A DNA stretch of 64,000 nt from Desulfosoma caldarium (GTDB lineage Bacteria > Desulfobacterota > Syntrophobacteria > Syntrophobacterales > DSM-9756), in assembly GCF_003751385.1 (NCBI RefSeq), contig NZ_RJVA01000010.1:434001-498000 (forward strand), given 5' to 3'. The notes under the pieces are model-generated. The model did no database searches and was not told the DNA's origin. It saw nothing but the letters and a program-made list of their open reading frames with translations. A program made the translations under genes and the position numbers. This document shows positions 52,486 through 63,176 of this stretch, one piece after another (within the stretch, counting starts at the first letter, position 1; each line of letters begins with the position of its first letter).

Positions 52486-54676
52486 GCTGTCCACCTTCTT
52501 CGTAACCGCTGACAATGCCCTTCACATCCAAGATCAAGGCCACTTTACCATCTCCAAGAATGGCCCCGCCGGAAAGCCCTCGCACATGCCGCAGTCCCGC
52601 CCCGAGACTTTTGATGACCACCTCTTGACGTCCGATGATCTCATCCGCCAACAGGCAATATGACTTCTGGTCTTCACTGACCACAAGAATCAAGCCCTCC
52701 CAGGGGTTGCGAAACCTCGGCTCCACGCCCAGCATGTCGTGAAGCCGAATGAGTGGCATGAGCTGATGGCGCACCTTGATCATTTCCCCGGATCCGTGCA
52801 CGGTCATGTAGGATTCTCGAGACGGCCTCAGGGATTCCCGCAAGGCGACCGTGGGAACCACATAACGCTCCGGTCCTACGCTAATCACCATGCCGTCGAT
52901 GATGGCCATGGTAAGAGGCAGTTTCAGTTCAAAGCGGGTACCCTGACCCTGCACACTGCTTACTTCCAGTTTGCCCCGCAGGTCTTCGACGCTGCGGCGC
53001 ACCACATCCATGCCCACGCCTCGGCCGGACACATCCGTAATTTCGTCTTTGGTGGAAAAACCCGGATGAAAGATCAGCTCAAACAGGGCCCGTTCTTCCA
53101 AGTTGTCGTCCGGTCCAATGAGGCCGCGTTCCACGGCTTTGGCGCGGATCTTGGCTGCGTTCAACCCTCGGCCGTCATCGCGCAGTTCAATGATAATATT
53201 GCCGCCCTTTTGCTCGGCACTGAGGTAAATGGTACCACAGGGGTCCTTGCCCATGGCCTTTCGTTCTTCCGGCGTTTCCAGACCGTGGTCGATGGCGTTG
53301 CGGATCATGTGAACCAGCGGTTCATAGATCTCTTCCACCATGTTGCGATCTATTTCCGTGTCTTCCCCGTGCATTTCCAAGCGCACATCCTTTCCGGACT
53401 TTTTGGACAGATCCCGCACCAGGCGAATGAGCTTTTGAAAGGTGCTTTTGATGGGCACCATGCGCAGGGACATGGAAATGCGCTGCAGTTCCGCCGTGAT
53501 ACGCCTCAGTTGCACGGAATCCTTCTGAAACTTCTGGTCCTTGATGGACTGCACCTCCGGGTTTTGCAGCACCATGGATTGGGCGATAACCAATTCGCCC
53601 ACCATGTCCACCAAGTTATCCAGTTTGGCCGTGTCCACGCGAACCGAAGCGGTGCTCTCTTTGAAATGGCGCTGTTCTCGAAGGGCCGTGGCCACCTCCT
53701 GAGGGCTCAGGTTTCCTTCGTCCACGAGCACCTCGCCGATTTTCATGCCCCTTTCCTTGGCCGCTTCCGCAGCCTTTTCGACCTCCACAGGTTCCACAAG
53801 GCCTTTTTGGACGAGAATCTCCCCCACTTTGGGAGGTTCCGCAGACCTTTGGCTCCCCACGGGCTGCTGCGGATCGAAGTTTCTCAGGCTCTTGAGAAAG
53901 CTCGCCACAAGTTCGGAAGACAGCGACGCTTCGCTGTCCCCCAGAGCTGCTTCCAGTTCCTTGAGCAGCACCTTAAGTATGTCCACGGCACGCAACACCA
54001 CATCGATGACCGCGTCGGTCACCTCGATGGCCCCCGAGCGCGCCTCATCCAAAATATTTTCCACTTCGTGGCTCAATTGATGGATGGCCTGCAGATTGAG
54101 AAAACCGGCCACGCCTTTGATACTGTGAAAGGGGCGAAACACGGCGTTAATGGCTTCTTTGTCGGAAGGGTCCGCCTCCAAGGACATGATGTTGAGCTCG
54201 ATGGAAGCGAGATGTTCCTTCGCTTCTTCAATAAAATCCTTGATAAGCTCCGCGTCCTCCAGTGGAACGTGTTCCTTTGGCGGTGTGTGTTCGCCAACCT
54301 CGTCGGAATCATTCTCGAGGGCCGCGGTGCCTAGCGAGGCGTCGGCTGGAGGTTCTTCCGCCGCCGTGTTGTTTTCGGTGGAAAAGTCCGGACCATTGCC
54401 TGTAAAATTCTTCAGAGCGGCCTGAATCTTGTGCCAATCCGACTCGGGGTCCGCCGATTCCTCGAGGATGATGCCTCGAAAGAGCCGTTTGACCATCTCA
54501 AGGTCGTGTTTCCAGACCTGTGGCGTGTCCTCATGGTTCTCAATGGTTTCAATCACATTGAGACATTCTCCAATGCCCATCAAGTCATCCGGTCCCGCCA
54601 CGACGCCGTCCGCAAGGCGCCGCACCAAGGTCTTTAGGGTTTCCGAAGACGCACTTTCCACGGTCATCGTCGGCAC
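52451..54676 (-). CDS. cheA: Chemotaxis histidine kinase CheA with an extra GspE-N-like insert
   Basis: A 741-residue kinase. The Hpt (P1) domain has phospho-His184 in FRPFHSIKGVAGFL. Residues 283-337 (KVGEILVQKGLVEPVEVE, then KIGEVLVDEGNLSPQEV) resemble the repeated domain at the N-terminus of type II secretion GspE proteins and replace a recognisable P2. The dimerisation domain begins near 345, and the ATPase region has RNAIDHGLE, DDGRGLN and GRGVGMDVV. A CheW-like domain completes the protein. An extra 140-residue N-terminal region precedes P1. It is flanked by cheY and cheZ. Confidence 0.93.
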   Translation of the reverse strand: MPTMTVESASSETLKTLVRRLADGVVAGPDDLMGIGECLNVIETIENHEDTPQVWKHDLEMVKRLFRGIILEESADPESDWHKIQAALKNFTGNGPDFSTENNTAAEEPPADASLGTAALENDSDEVGEHTPPKEHVPLEDAELIKDFIEEAKEHLASIELNIMSLEADPSDKEAINAVFRPFHSIKGVAGFLNLQAIHQLSHEVENILDEARSGAIEVTDAVIDVVLRAVDILKVLLKELEAALGDSEASLSSELVASFLKSLRNFDPQQPVGSQRSAEPPKVGEILVQKGLVEPVEVEKAAEAAKERGMKIGEVLVDEGNLSPQEVATALREQRHFKESTASVRVDTAKLDNLVDMVGELVIAQSMVLQNPEVQSIKDQKFQKDSVQLRRITAELQRISMSLRMVPIKSTFQKLIRLVRDLSKKSGKDVRLEMHGEDTEIDRNMVEEIYEPLVHMIRNAIDHGLETPEERKAMGKDPCGTIYLSAEQKGGNIIIELRDDGRGLNAAKIRAKAVERGLIGPDDNLEERALFELIFHPGFSTKDEITDVSGRGVGMDVVRRSVEDLRGKLEVSSVQGQGTRFELKLPLTMAIIDGMVISVGPERYVVPTVALRESLRPSRESYMTVHGSGEMIKVRHQLMPLIRLHDMLGVEPRFRNPWEGLILVVSEDQKSYCLLADEIIGRQEVVIKSLGAGLRHVRGLSGGAILGDGKVALILDVKGIVSGYEEGGQHGYDDRQRRVA

Positions 54677-54681
54677 CTCGG

Positions 54682-55065
54682 TTAGTTTTGAGGAAGAATT
54701 TTTGCCAGTTTTTCCGCCATGACGGCTGCCGTGAACGGTTTGACGATGTAGTTGCTCACTTTAGCCTTCACGGCTTCCACCACGTTTTCCTTCTGCGCTT
54801 CCGCCGTGACCATGAGAAAGGGTAGGTCTTTGGTCTTTTCATTCGCTCGAACCCACTTGAGCAGTTCAAGGCCGTTCATCTTAGGCATGTTCCAGTCGGA
54901 GACGATGAGATCGATCTCTTGGGATTCGAGAATCTTGACCGCTGCCGCACCGTTTTCTGCCTCAACAATGTCTTTAAAATCCAGCTCCCGAAGAATATTT
55001 TTGACGATGCGACGCATGGTGGCGAAGTCATCCACAACCAAAACTTTCATATCCTTGTAAGCCAC
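54682..55065 (-). CDS. cheY: Chemotaxis response regulator CheY
   Basis: A 127-residue single receiver domain with VLVVDDFATMRRIVKNILRELDF and phospho-Asp in LIVSDWNMPKMNG, plus the KPFTAAVMAEKL ending, a classical motor-binding CheY. The GTG at 55065 has AAAGGAG upstream (7-nt spacing), used as the start. It lies 5 nt before cheA, so translation is coupled. This is likely the CheY whose phosphate is removed by the CheZ encoded downstream. Confidence 0.93.
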   Translation of the reverse strand: MAYKDMKVLVVDDFATMRRIVKNILRELDFKDIVEAENGAAAVKILESQEIDLIVSDWNMPKMNGLELLKWVRANEKTKDLPFLMVTAEAQKENVVEAVKAKVSNYIVKPFTAAVMAEKLAKILPQN

Positions 55066-55196
55066 GACCAAACTCCTTTATTCCGTCCATGAACATTTGC
55101 GCGTTTCCGAGGCACGGCCCAGGGCACACGCTTTCAAGGGTTCATACTGGCCCGCCGCTCGCGCCGCGGCTCCACATGGCCCTCTGCGTCAGATTT

Positions 55197-56728
<1,532 letters not shown>

Positions 56729-57127
56729 CGTGCACCCCTAAAAGTTGGATCACCAAGGCTCGAAACTCTTCTGGCTGAAAGGGCTTGGAAAGGTAAGCCC
56801 GAGCCCCCAAAGCCATGGCCTCATTAAGCCGCTTCTCATTGCGCTCCGTTGTCACCAACACCACCGGAACATCCTGTAGATCTGCTAGGGTTCCTAGATG
56901 GCGCAGAAACTCAATGCCATCCATCACCGGCATGTGAATGTCGCTCAAAATGAGATCCACCCAATGGTCTTGTAACTGGTCCAATGCTTCCTGACCATTG
57001 CTGGCCTCGATGATTTCCCCGATGTCCAATCCACTGATTTTGAGTACTTTTTTGATCACATGCCGCATGGACTTGGAATCGTCGACGATCATGACGTTGT
57101 AAGCCATTGCCGTCCATCCTTCACCAC

Positions 57128-57610
57128 TTATAGTTCAAATTCTCCGAGCCCCGACACTTTGAGAAGCACTCGGCCTGTACCCATTTCCAAACGCACGGTT
57201 CGATTCACGTTGCCCCCCACATGCTCGGCGGCAATCAGCACATTGTTCTTCCAAAAGATCTTGCGAAGCATCATGTAGTTGCGTTTTCCGATGTTAAAAA
57301 CGCCGTCTTCATCCAAAATCTGAGCTCCCCCTACCACCTTAACAATCAAACTTCTCTTGGTGGCACCGTACTTGTAAGTTTCCTTGAAAAGCATGGGAAC
57401 ACCCGTATCCGCAAACATGGCCGGTTTGGACTTCGCCTTGACGGGATCGGTGCTGGATTCGGGAAGCATGTAGTGAAGCATGCCGCCCACACCCACTTTG
57501 GGGTCATAGAGGACCACCGCAATGCACGATCCCAAGGAATAGGTGATGATCACATCGTTTGGATCACGACTTACGGCCATATCTGCTACACCGACAATCA
57601 CACGGTTCAT
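57128..57610 (-). CDS. cheD: Chemoreceptor deamidase CheD
   Basis: A 160-residue protein with catalytic Cys29 in YSLGSCIAVVLYDP and His46 in GMLHYMLPES, typical of CheD. CheD converts specific Gln residues of chemoreceptors to Glu, and in some species is controlled by CheC. Start at 57610 (GAGAGAG upstream) is chosen over a start 12 codons earlier. It sits between cheR and cheY. Confidence 0.93.
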   Translation of the reverse strand: MNRVIVGVADMAVSRDPNDVIITYSLGSCIAVVLYDPKVGVGGMLHYMLPESSTDPVKAKSKPAMFADTGVPMLFKETYKYGATKRSLIVKVVGGAQILDEDGVFNIGKRNYMMLRKIFWKNNVLIAAEHVGGNVNRTVRLEMGTGRVLLKVSGLGEFEL

Positions 57611-57652
57611 GGGCTCTCTCTCAGCGTTCGCACGTTGTAACGTCACAACCCT

Positions 57653-58483
57653 TTAGATCTTTTTGTACACAGCAGGTTTGATGTACTTTAAAGGGTGACG
57701 CAAACCCGTTAAACTTTCTGAATGTCCAACAAAAAAATATCCCCCCTCGTGCAAATAAGCCGACATCTTTTGGATAAGACTCTCCTGGGTTTTTTTATCG
57801 AAATAAATCATCACATTGCGGCAAAAGATCACATCAAAGGGCCCGGAAAAGGGAAAGGGATCCATAAGGTTAAGCCGTCGAAAGGCAATGATCTCTTTCA
57901 ACTCGTTGCACACCCGATAGCTCTTTGGCGAAGCCCCGTCCCGGATGGGTTCAAAGAAACGCTGTCGCAAGGCCGCCGGCACATTGGCCAACTTGGTTTT
58001 TTCATATATGCCCGCCATCGCGGTCTGCAAGACACGGGTGGAAATGTCGGTGGCCAAAAGCCGAAAATCCCATCGTGATCCCCCCCCCAGGAAGGCTAGC
58101 ACGGTCATGGCGATGCTGTACGGCTCCTCGCCCGTCGAACACCCGGCGCTCCAGATCCGAATCCGAAAAGTGCCGTTTTTTCGGTTTCTTTCCACAATTT
58201 CCGGCAGAGCTATCTTTTCGAGAAATTCAAAGTGCTTGGGTTCTCGAAAAAAGTAGGTGAGGTTGGTGGACACGGCGTCAAAGAATTTGACGTATTCGTC
58301 ACGGCCCGCTTCCGAGAGAATAAAATCCAGATATTGCCGCGGTGTGGCAATGCCCGTGGCGCGCAGCCTCTTAGCCAGTCGAGCCTCCAAGAGTGACTTC
58401 TTCCCGTCGTGCAGATGAATTCCTGCTTCCTGGTACACCAAGGTGCTGAATTTCTGGAAAAGGCTTTGAGTGAGTCGTTGCAT
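57653..58483 (-). CDS. cheR: Chemotaxis receptor methyltransferase CheR
   Basis: A 276-residue SAM-dependent methyltransferase. It has RIWSAGCSTGEEPYSIAM near residue 108 and IFCRNVMIYFDKKTQESLI near residue 215, both standard. The N-terminal domain (about 1-75) is the helical CheR_N part. It is the first gene of the che operon (cheR-cheD-cheY-cheX-cheB-cheY-cheA-cheZ). No clear promoter is visible in the 600 nt upstream. Confidence 0.94.
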   Translation of the reverse strand: MQRLTQSLFQKFSTLVYQEAGIHLHDGKKSLLEARLAKRLRATGIATPRQYLDFILSEAGRDEYVKFFDAVSTNLTYFFREPKHFEFLEKIALPEIVERNRKNGTFRIRIWSAGCSTGEEPYSIAMTVLAFLGGGSRWDFRLLATDISTRVLQTAMAGIYEKTKLANVPAALRQRFFEPIRDGASPKSYRVCNELKEIIAFRRLNLMDPFPFSGPFDVIFCRNVMIYFDKKTQESLIQKMSAYLHEGGYFFVGHSESLTGLRHPLKYIKPAVYKKI

Positions 58484-59102
58484 CAGCCAGTCCTCACTTC
58501 ACGATGGTCCTGTTGTGTGGCAGAATTTAAGTTTCGAAAAGCTGTTCGCGAAACACGAGTCGTGGCTTCGGAAGCTTTTTCGAATGTGCCTGCTTACCGT
58601 CCTTCAACCATCATCCGCCATACTTAAGCATCGAGGACCCAACATGTTCGCAACGTCGGTGGGTTTCCGCGAGCACGGCGTCAAGGCTTACAAGCTTCGC
58701 GGACACCCTCACGGCACTTTGTCGAAGTGCCCCTTCTCTTACTCTTAGACTCCATGAAGTCATCCCCTCGAGCAAAAACAGCGCTCTCGCGGTTTGCATC
58801 TTGAGGGAAGGTTGGGGGTCGTCCCTTTGAAAACATGGACCCGAAAATCGCCCTTGTCGGCCGAAGCGTTCTTCCAGCCCGTTATGGCCCAGGCTGCACA
58901 ACACCTCGCCTTGGCGCCGGCGACCCTCACCCTAACGTTCCATCGCCCCTGTGCGCCGCTGCGACTCAACGACTCCGTCCATGACACGGCACGGCCGCGC
59001 TCTATCGCAATTCGAAAGCGCCGTGATCGTCTCGGCGTTGCCGTCATTGCATTGATCGGAATTTTGAGAGATCGACTTAAGGAAAAAATTCGAAAAAATG
59101 AT
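58484..59102. other. Gene-free region upstream of cheR
   Basis: About 620 nt between cheR and the unknown gene at 59103-59432. I found no gene-like frame, no GG-N10-GC element towards cheR and no sigma-28 box of good quality. The che promoter should lie here, or cheR is transcribed from the upstream unknown genes. Confidence 0.4.
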
Positions 59103-59432
59103 CTATCGCTGGGGACGACTCGGGTGTTGATCGGTCTGTGAAGGCAAGGCAGGGGAGAAGCCCGGCATGGGCCACGGCCGTTCCACTTCGATGGTCAAAC
59201 GGCGAAGCATTTCCCATGAGGCAGCCTCTTTGCGTTCTTCCACAACGCGCTGATCCAAGGCGCCAGGCCCTCCGTGGGGCTCCGTACGAAGGATCACCTC
59301 ATCGTCCGTCTCCACCTTTTCGGCAAAAGACGCGGTGGGATTCAGTACCCCATGGACAGACACGCCATGGTGCCACACCCACAGGGCCTGCCCCAAGACG
59401 ACAGCACTCCATACCCATCGGGGAACCCTCAC
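59103..59432 (-). CDS. Small single-pass membrane protein of unknown function
   Basis: A 109-residue protein starting GTG 59432, whose start overlaps the stop of the upstream gene (GTGA), with GGGGGA before it. One N-terminal hydrophobic segment (WVWSAVVLGQALWVW) is followed by a hydrophilic region with VETDDEVILRTEPHGGP. The C-terminus is Pro-rich. No family is recognised. It probably forms an operon with the next gene behind a sigma-54 promoter, so a motility role is plausible. Confidence 0.6.
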   Translation of the reverse strand: MRVPRWVWSAVVLGQALWVWHHGVSVHGVLNPTASFAEKVETDDEVILRTEPHGGPGALDQRVVEERKEAASWEMLRRLTIEVERPWPMPGFSPALPSQTDQHPSRPQR

Positions 59433-59887
59433 ACGTAATCCCCCCGGTGCCACTTGATCGATTCCACATACGCCAGCACGCGGGCTTCCTGAGCCATTTG
59501 GCGCACTGGATGATCATCTTGCAGCGTTTCCGTGCACTGCAAAATCTCTTCGGCCGCTTGACCCAGATTGGTCAGCATTTGACCCATGGCCCGAAGATCT
59601 CTGGAACCCCCCAAGCCATTGGAACACATGGCGGCAAGTCGCTCCAGGGCTTCCCCCATGGCCTGCATTGCAGGCGACGCCGTCCAGGCGTCAATGGTGG
59701 GGGCTTCCGTCACGGCAATGCCGTCACCTTTTGAAGGGCCCGCTGCCGCAACCGCTGAGCTTTGCGCGAACCCGTTCACCTCTTGATGAAGCAGATCGCC
59801 AAAGGATGCGGCAACGGTCTTACCTCCCGGTCTCTTTTGCGCCTCCCAAAGGACGCCTTCCAGTCGAGGATCGCTTTCAACTTTCAT
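59429..59887 (-). CDS. Unknown protein under a sigma-54 promoter
   Basis: A 152-residue Ala- and Gly-rich, mostly helical protein (AMGEALERLAAMCSNGLGG, then LTNLGQAAEEILQCTET). It has no signal peptide, membrane helix or known motif that I can see. ATG 59887 has GAGGTGATC upstream. A near-perfect sigma-54 promoter lies 46 nt before it. It overlaps the next gene by 4 nt. The chemotaxis and c-di-GMP genes on both sides suggest a flagellar or chemotaxis accessory role. Confidence 0.7.
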   Translation of the reverse strand: MKVESDPRLEGVLWEAQKRPGGKTVAASFGDLLHQEVNGFAQSSAVAAAGPSKGDGIAVTEAPTIDAWTASPAMQAMGEALERLAAMCSNGLGGSRDLRAMGQMLTNLGQAAEEILQCTETLQDDHPVRQMAQEARVLAYVESIKWHRGDYV

Positions 59888-59932
59888 GGACGATCACCTC
59901 ACAGGATTATGTCTACTTTTAACCTCGTAAGG

Positions 59933-59949
59933 AGCAAGTCGCGTGCCAA
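59933..59949 (-). promoter_or_regulatory. Sigma-54 promoter of the two unknown genes
   Basis: On the minus strand TTGGCACGCGACTTGCT runs from 59949 to 59933, with GG at 59947-59946 and GC at 59935-59934 and 10 nt between. It matches TTGGCACG-N4-TTGCT, the best match of the seven. The predicted start is near 59922. Confidence 0.87.
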
Positions 59950-60133
59950 GGAAAAGGGCGTTGCTTGAAACGCCTCGACAGAAGACATTGTCCACGACGG
60001 TGCGCCGTCGAGAACGCACAGTGATTGAAAGAAACGGCCTCCGCTCACCCCCATGCACCTTGACTCACGCTCACAAAAATAGCCAATGGGATGGGCTCTG
60101 AAAGTTTTTCCGGTATGATATGAAAAAAATTCC

Positions 60134-60943
60134 CTATCTGGGAAGGAAAACTTGGGCCATCGTGCCACCTGTTTCGCGGGGCATCAGAGACACCGTGGCA
60201 CCGTAGGGCCGAAGAAGCCTGGAAGCTAGGGTTAGGCCGAGGCCGAGGTGTGAAAAGATTTTATCCGCTTTGCGCACCTCGTCGGGCCATCCCGTCACAA
60301 AGGGCTCAAACAGTTCTTCCGGGCCTCGATCTTGAGGCAGCCCGCAGCCGGTGTCCTCGAAGCGGATCACCACGTGGTGTTCGGTCACCTCGGTCGATAA
60401 GATCAAAATCTTTTCCGTGGATGCTCTCATGGACAGCAGGGCGTTTTCCATAAGATGTTCCAAGGCCGGCACCAAATGCCTGCCTCGAATGCGCAGCAAC
60501 GGGACCTTGGGTGCAGGCCGCATCTCCATCGTCACGTGGTGTTTGCAAAAAAGATCCGCCCGATAAATGCACTGCAGCTTTTCCAGAATGAGATTCACTT
60601 CCACTTCCGATTCATTGACTTCGATCTCGTGAATGACCATGAAATCCTTAAGCATTTCAGAAAAAAGGCGCACCTGGTCAAGGGTCCTCTGGATTCTTCC
60701 TTTTTGCGCATCGCACAAGGGCCGAAGAGCTTCCGCAAGGGGACCGGTGTGAACCAACAGGTGTGAGTCGATTTTGGCGTGATGGCGGTCCATGAGTTCC
60801 AACAGCATGGAAATGTTTTGCAGCGGACCGTTAATATTGTGAATCAAGCCGCGCAGCAGACGTCCCATGTGCGCCGGGCGGTCCAGTTCGGCCAACGCAT
60901 CCACAGGACATTCGGTTCCAGCAGCAGTTTTGAGCGGCCCCAT
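60134..60943 (-). CDS. Cytoplasmic sensor histidine kinase
   Basis: A 269-residue kinase without membrane helices. A dimerisation/phospho-acceptor helix has His35 in GLIHNINGPLQNISMLLEL, and the ATPase part has MENALLSMRAS (N box), FEDTGCGLP (G1 box) and FSHLGLGLTLASRLLRPYG (G2 box). No sensory domain is visible, so input may come from partners. It lies 3 nt after the PilZ gene; with the two response regulators upstream it forms a signalling cluster. Phosphotransfer to the HD-GYP or SHOCT-tailed regulator is plausible. Confidence 0.85.
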   Translation of the reverse strand: MGPLKTAAGTECPVDALAELDRPAHMGRLLRGLIHNINGPLQNISMLLELMDRHHAKIDSHLLVHTGPLAEALRPLCDAQKGRIQRTLDQVRLFSEMLKDFMVIHEIEVNESEVEVNLILEKLQCIYRADLFCKHHVTMEMRPAPKVPLLRIRGRHLVPALEHLMENALLSMRASTEKILILSTEVTEHHVVIRFEDTGCGLPQDRGPEELFEPFVTGWPDEVRKADKIFSHLGLGLTLASRLLRPYGATVSLMPRETGGTMAQVFLPR

Positions 60944-60946
60944 GTG

Positions 60947-61570
60947 CTATTCCTTGATGACCCCGTCTTTGTGGCACGGATCGGCATGGAGGGGGCCCGT
61001 ATCCTTCACCCTATCCTTGGACGCCGCTTCCGAACCCCGATGTTCCTTTTCTTTTCTTTGCATGTGAAACACCAGGCGAATAATGGCCTGGCGGTCCACT
61101 TCATCGATTTCCACAAACCGAACGCCCACATGGTTGGCCTTCAGATTCGATTTTTCCGAAGAAGGCTCCACCCAACAGATTTTACCCACGGCGTAAATGG
61201 GACGAGGGTCGCCCACTTGAGGCATCAGGCACAGTTCCAGGTGGGCTCCCACGGGATGAAGGCTGAGCGTGGCAAAGGAGAGACCACCGCCACTGATGTC
61301 CACCACTTGGCCTTGATAGGCGTAGGCAGGCTTGCGGGCACCCTGGCGTTCCAAATAGCCGAGAATTCGGTCCACCTTGGATTCCAGCTTGCCCAACGAT
61401 TCCAGAATGGCGGAAACGACGGGATCATCCACAATCCCCTCCCTATCTATGGCAGGCTCTTTGTGCTCGCCAAATCCAAGAAAGAAGGGAGGGCTCGAGC
61501 CCGGCGGCAGCTCGTTATACAACACGGTCAACTCAGGAATGCGTACCCGCAAGTACTCTCTGTTGTTCAT
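60947..61570 (-). CDS. PilZ domain protein
   Basis: A 207-residue protein. The N-terminal REYLRVRIPEL and the VDISGGGLSFAT motif (near residue 95; D/NxSxxG), followed by VGVRFVEIDE near 160, are PilZ c-di-GMP-binding features, with a helical insert between. Start ATG 61570 has a GGGGACG sequence upstream. It overlaps the HD-GYP regulator by 38 nt. A likely effector of the c-di-GMP made and degraded by the neighbours, perhaps as motor brake or adhesion regulator. Confidence 0.8.
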   Translation of the reverse strand: MNNREYLRVRIPELTVLYNELPPGSSPPFFLGFGEHKEPAIDREGIVDDPVVSAILESLGKLESKVDRILGYLERQGARKPAYAYQGQVVDISGGGLSFATLSLHPVGAHLELCLMPQVGDPRPIYAVGKICWVEPSSEKSNLKANHVGVRFVEIDEVDRQAIIRLVFHMQRKEKEHRGSEAASKDRVKDTGPLHADPCHKDGVIKE

Positions 61571-63176
61571 GGCGTCCCCGCGAAACCTTTTTGGCAAAGC
61601 TGGAAAGAAAGGCATCCACCACGTTGGGATCAAACTGTTTGTTGCGATTGTTGACCAATTCGGCCACGGCTTTTTCTACGGGCAACGAATCTCGGTAAGC
61701 TCGCTTGGACGTCATGGCGTCAAAGGCATCCGCCACCGCCACAATCCGTGCCAGCAAAGGGATATTTTCGCCCGCCAGCCCGTCCGGGTACCCCAACCCG
61801 TCCCATCGCTCATGATGGTGGCGAATGATCGCCCTTTCTTCGGCGCCCAGCCCAAGATCCTTGATGATACTTTCTCCTATCACCGGATGCCTCTTGACCA
61901 CCTCGTACTCCTCCCGCGTCAGAGCCCCCGGTTTGTTCAAGATCTCATCCGGCATGCCGATCTTGCCGATATCATGCAAGTATCCGACAGTATTAAGTAT
62001 TTCAATGTACGTTTCGCCAACGCACATTTCTCGAGCCAGTTCCACCGCGATCTGCGTGACCCGCTCCGAATGCTTGCCCGTGTAAGGATCCTTGGCTTCC
62101 AAAGCGTTCACCAAAGATCGTAGAATGCCGTAAAAGTTGCTGATGAGGCTCTCATAGAGAGCCATATTTTCCACGGCAAGAGCTGCCTTTTTGACAAGGA
62201 AATCCAACAAGGCTTCCTCGTCACGGCCCGTAGACTTTTCCGGGCCTTCATGTAAGAGGACCAAGAATCCAAACAGTTCCCCTCGAATCCAAAGAGGCCA
62301 GAGGCTGCAGGATGCGTTGAGAATACCGGCCATGGAAAAGGACACGGACGATTCGGAAAAAGGCTTCGACAAGGCCCCAACACGGTTCGTCTCGTGCTTT
62401 GAACCGTTGGAACTTCCGTTCTGCGAAAGTGCCGAAAAAGCGCTGACGATGGACCTGAGCGCAGCACGAACGGGGCGCTTTTCCTGCGCCAAGAGGTGAC
62501 GCAGCGTCATGTCGGAGACGGGAAGAATCTTTGGCAGATGCCCGTTGGAAAGGCCTTTGTGGGCCATGAGGACAATGCGTTGGTGATCGGGCAGGTAGAT
62601 AAAAAAACCCACTCTTTTTCCAGGTACCACCGAAGCTGCCAGATCGGCGATGGCCGTGTACAGGTCGTCACTGGACCGCGTCTCATCGATCGCTCGAGAA
62701 ATGTGAAACAGCTTGTCATTGAATCGTATTTTCTTTTGCAGTTCCTTGTTGACCACCTTCAGCTGTTCCTGGGCCTGGCACTCTAGTTTCAAGCTCACAT
62801 TTTCAAGCAGAAGGGCTCTTTCCTTGACGACGCGTTCCATGGCCAGGGCCAAATCCTGAAGCGTAAACGGTTTGGTCAGAAAGTCCGATGCGCCAAGCCG
62901 CATGGCCCCAATGGTGGCGTCCATGGTCGGATAACCACTCATCATAATCACGGGAAGCGTTCGATCCCTTTCCTTTAAGCGCCCAAGAACATTGACGCCG
63001 TCCATGTCGGGGAGTTTGAGATCGATAAAAGCACAGTCGAACTTTTGGTGCTCAAAAGCCCGCAGAGCCTCCGAGGCTCGAGAACACACCAGCACCTTCT
63101 CGTGGCCCAACTGCAGCAAATAATCCCGCAGGATTTCGCCCAAAAGCTGGTCGTCTTCCACGATCAGAATATTCAT
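61533..63176 (-). CDS. Response regulator with GAF-like and HD-GYP domains
   Basis: A 547-residue cytoplasmic protein. Residues 1-120 are a receiver (VEDDQLLGEIL; phospho-Asp in FIDLKLPDMDG). A coiled coil and GAF-like region (about 150-340) follow. The C-terminal HD-GYP domain has HDIGKIGMPDEIL near residue 400 and HHERWDGLGYPDGL near 450, with both metal-binding and GYP residues intact. It should hydrolyse c-di-GMP in response to phosphorylation. The kinase may be the one encoded downstream at 60134-60943. Confidence 0.9.
   Translation of the reverse strand: MNILIVEDDQLLGEILRDYLLQLGHEKVLVCSRASEALRAFEHQKFDCAFIDLKLPDMDGVNVLGRLKERDRTLPVIMMSGYPTMDATIGAMRLGASDFLTKPFTLQDLALAMERVVKERALLLENVSLKLECQAQEQLKVVNKELQKKIRFNDKLFHISRAIDETRSSDDLYTAIADLAASVVPGKRVGFFIYLPDHQRIVLMAHKGLSNGHLPKILPVSDMTLRHLLAQEKRPVRAALRSIVSAFSALSQNGSSNGSKHETNRVGALSKPFSESSVSFSMAGILNASCSLWPLWIRGELFGFLVLLHEGPEKSTGRDEEALLDFLVKKAALAVENMALYESLISNFYGILRSLVNALEAKDPYTGKHSERVTQIAVELAREMCVGETYIEILNTVGYLHDIGKIGMPDEILNKPGALTREEYEVVKRHPVIGESIIKDLGLGAEERAIIRHHHERWDGLGYPDGLAGENIPLLARIVAVADAFDAMTSKRAYRDSLPVEKAVAELVNNRNKQFDPNVVDAFLSSFAKKVSRGRHEQQRVLAGTHS

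Noticed and set aside
52739-54334. A 531-residue open frame on the plus strand opposite cheA
   Set aside because: It is antisense to conserved CheA domains, has His/Phe/Arg-rich low-complexity composition and no ribosome site; it is a shadow of high-GC third positions.
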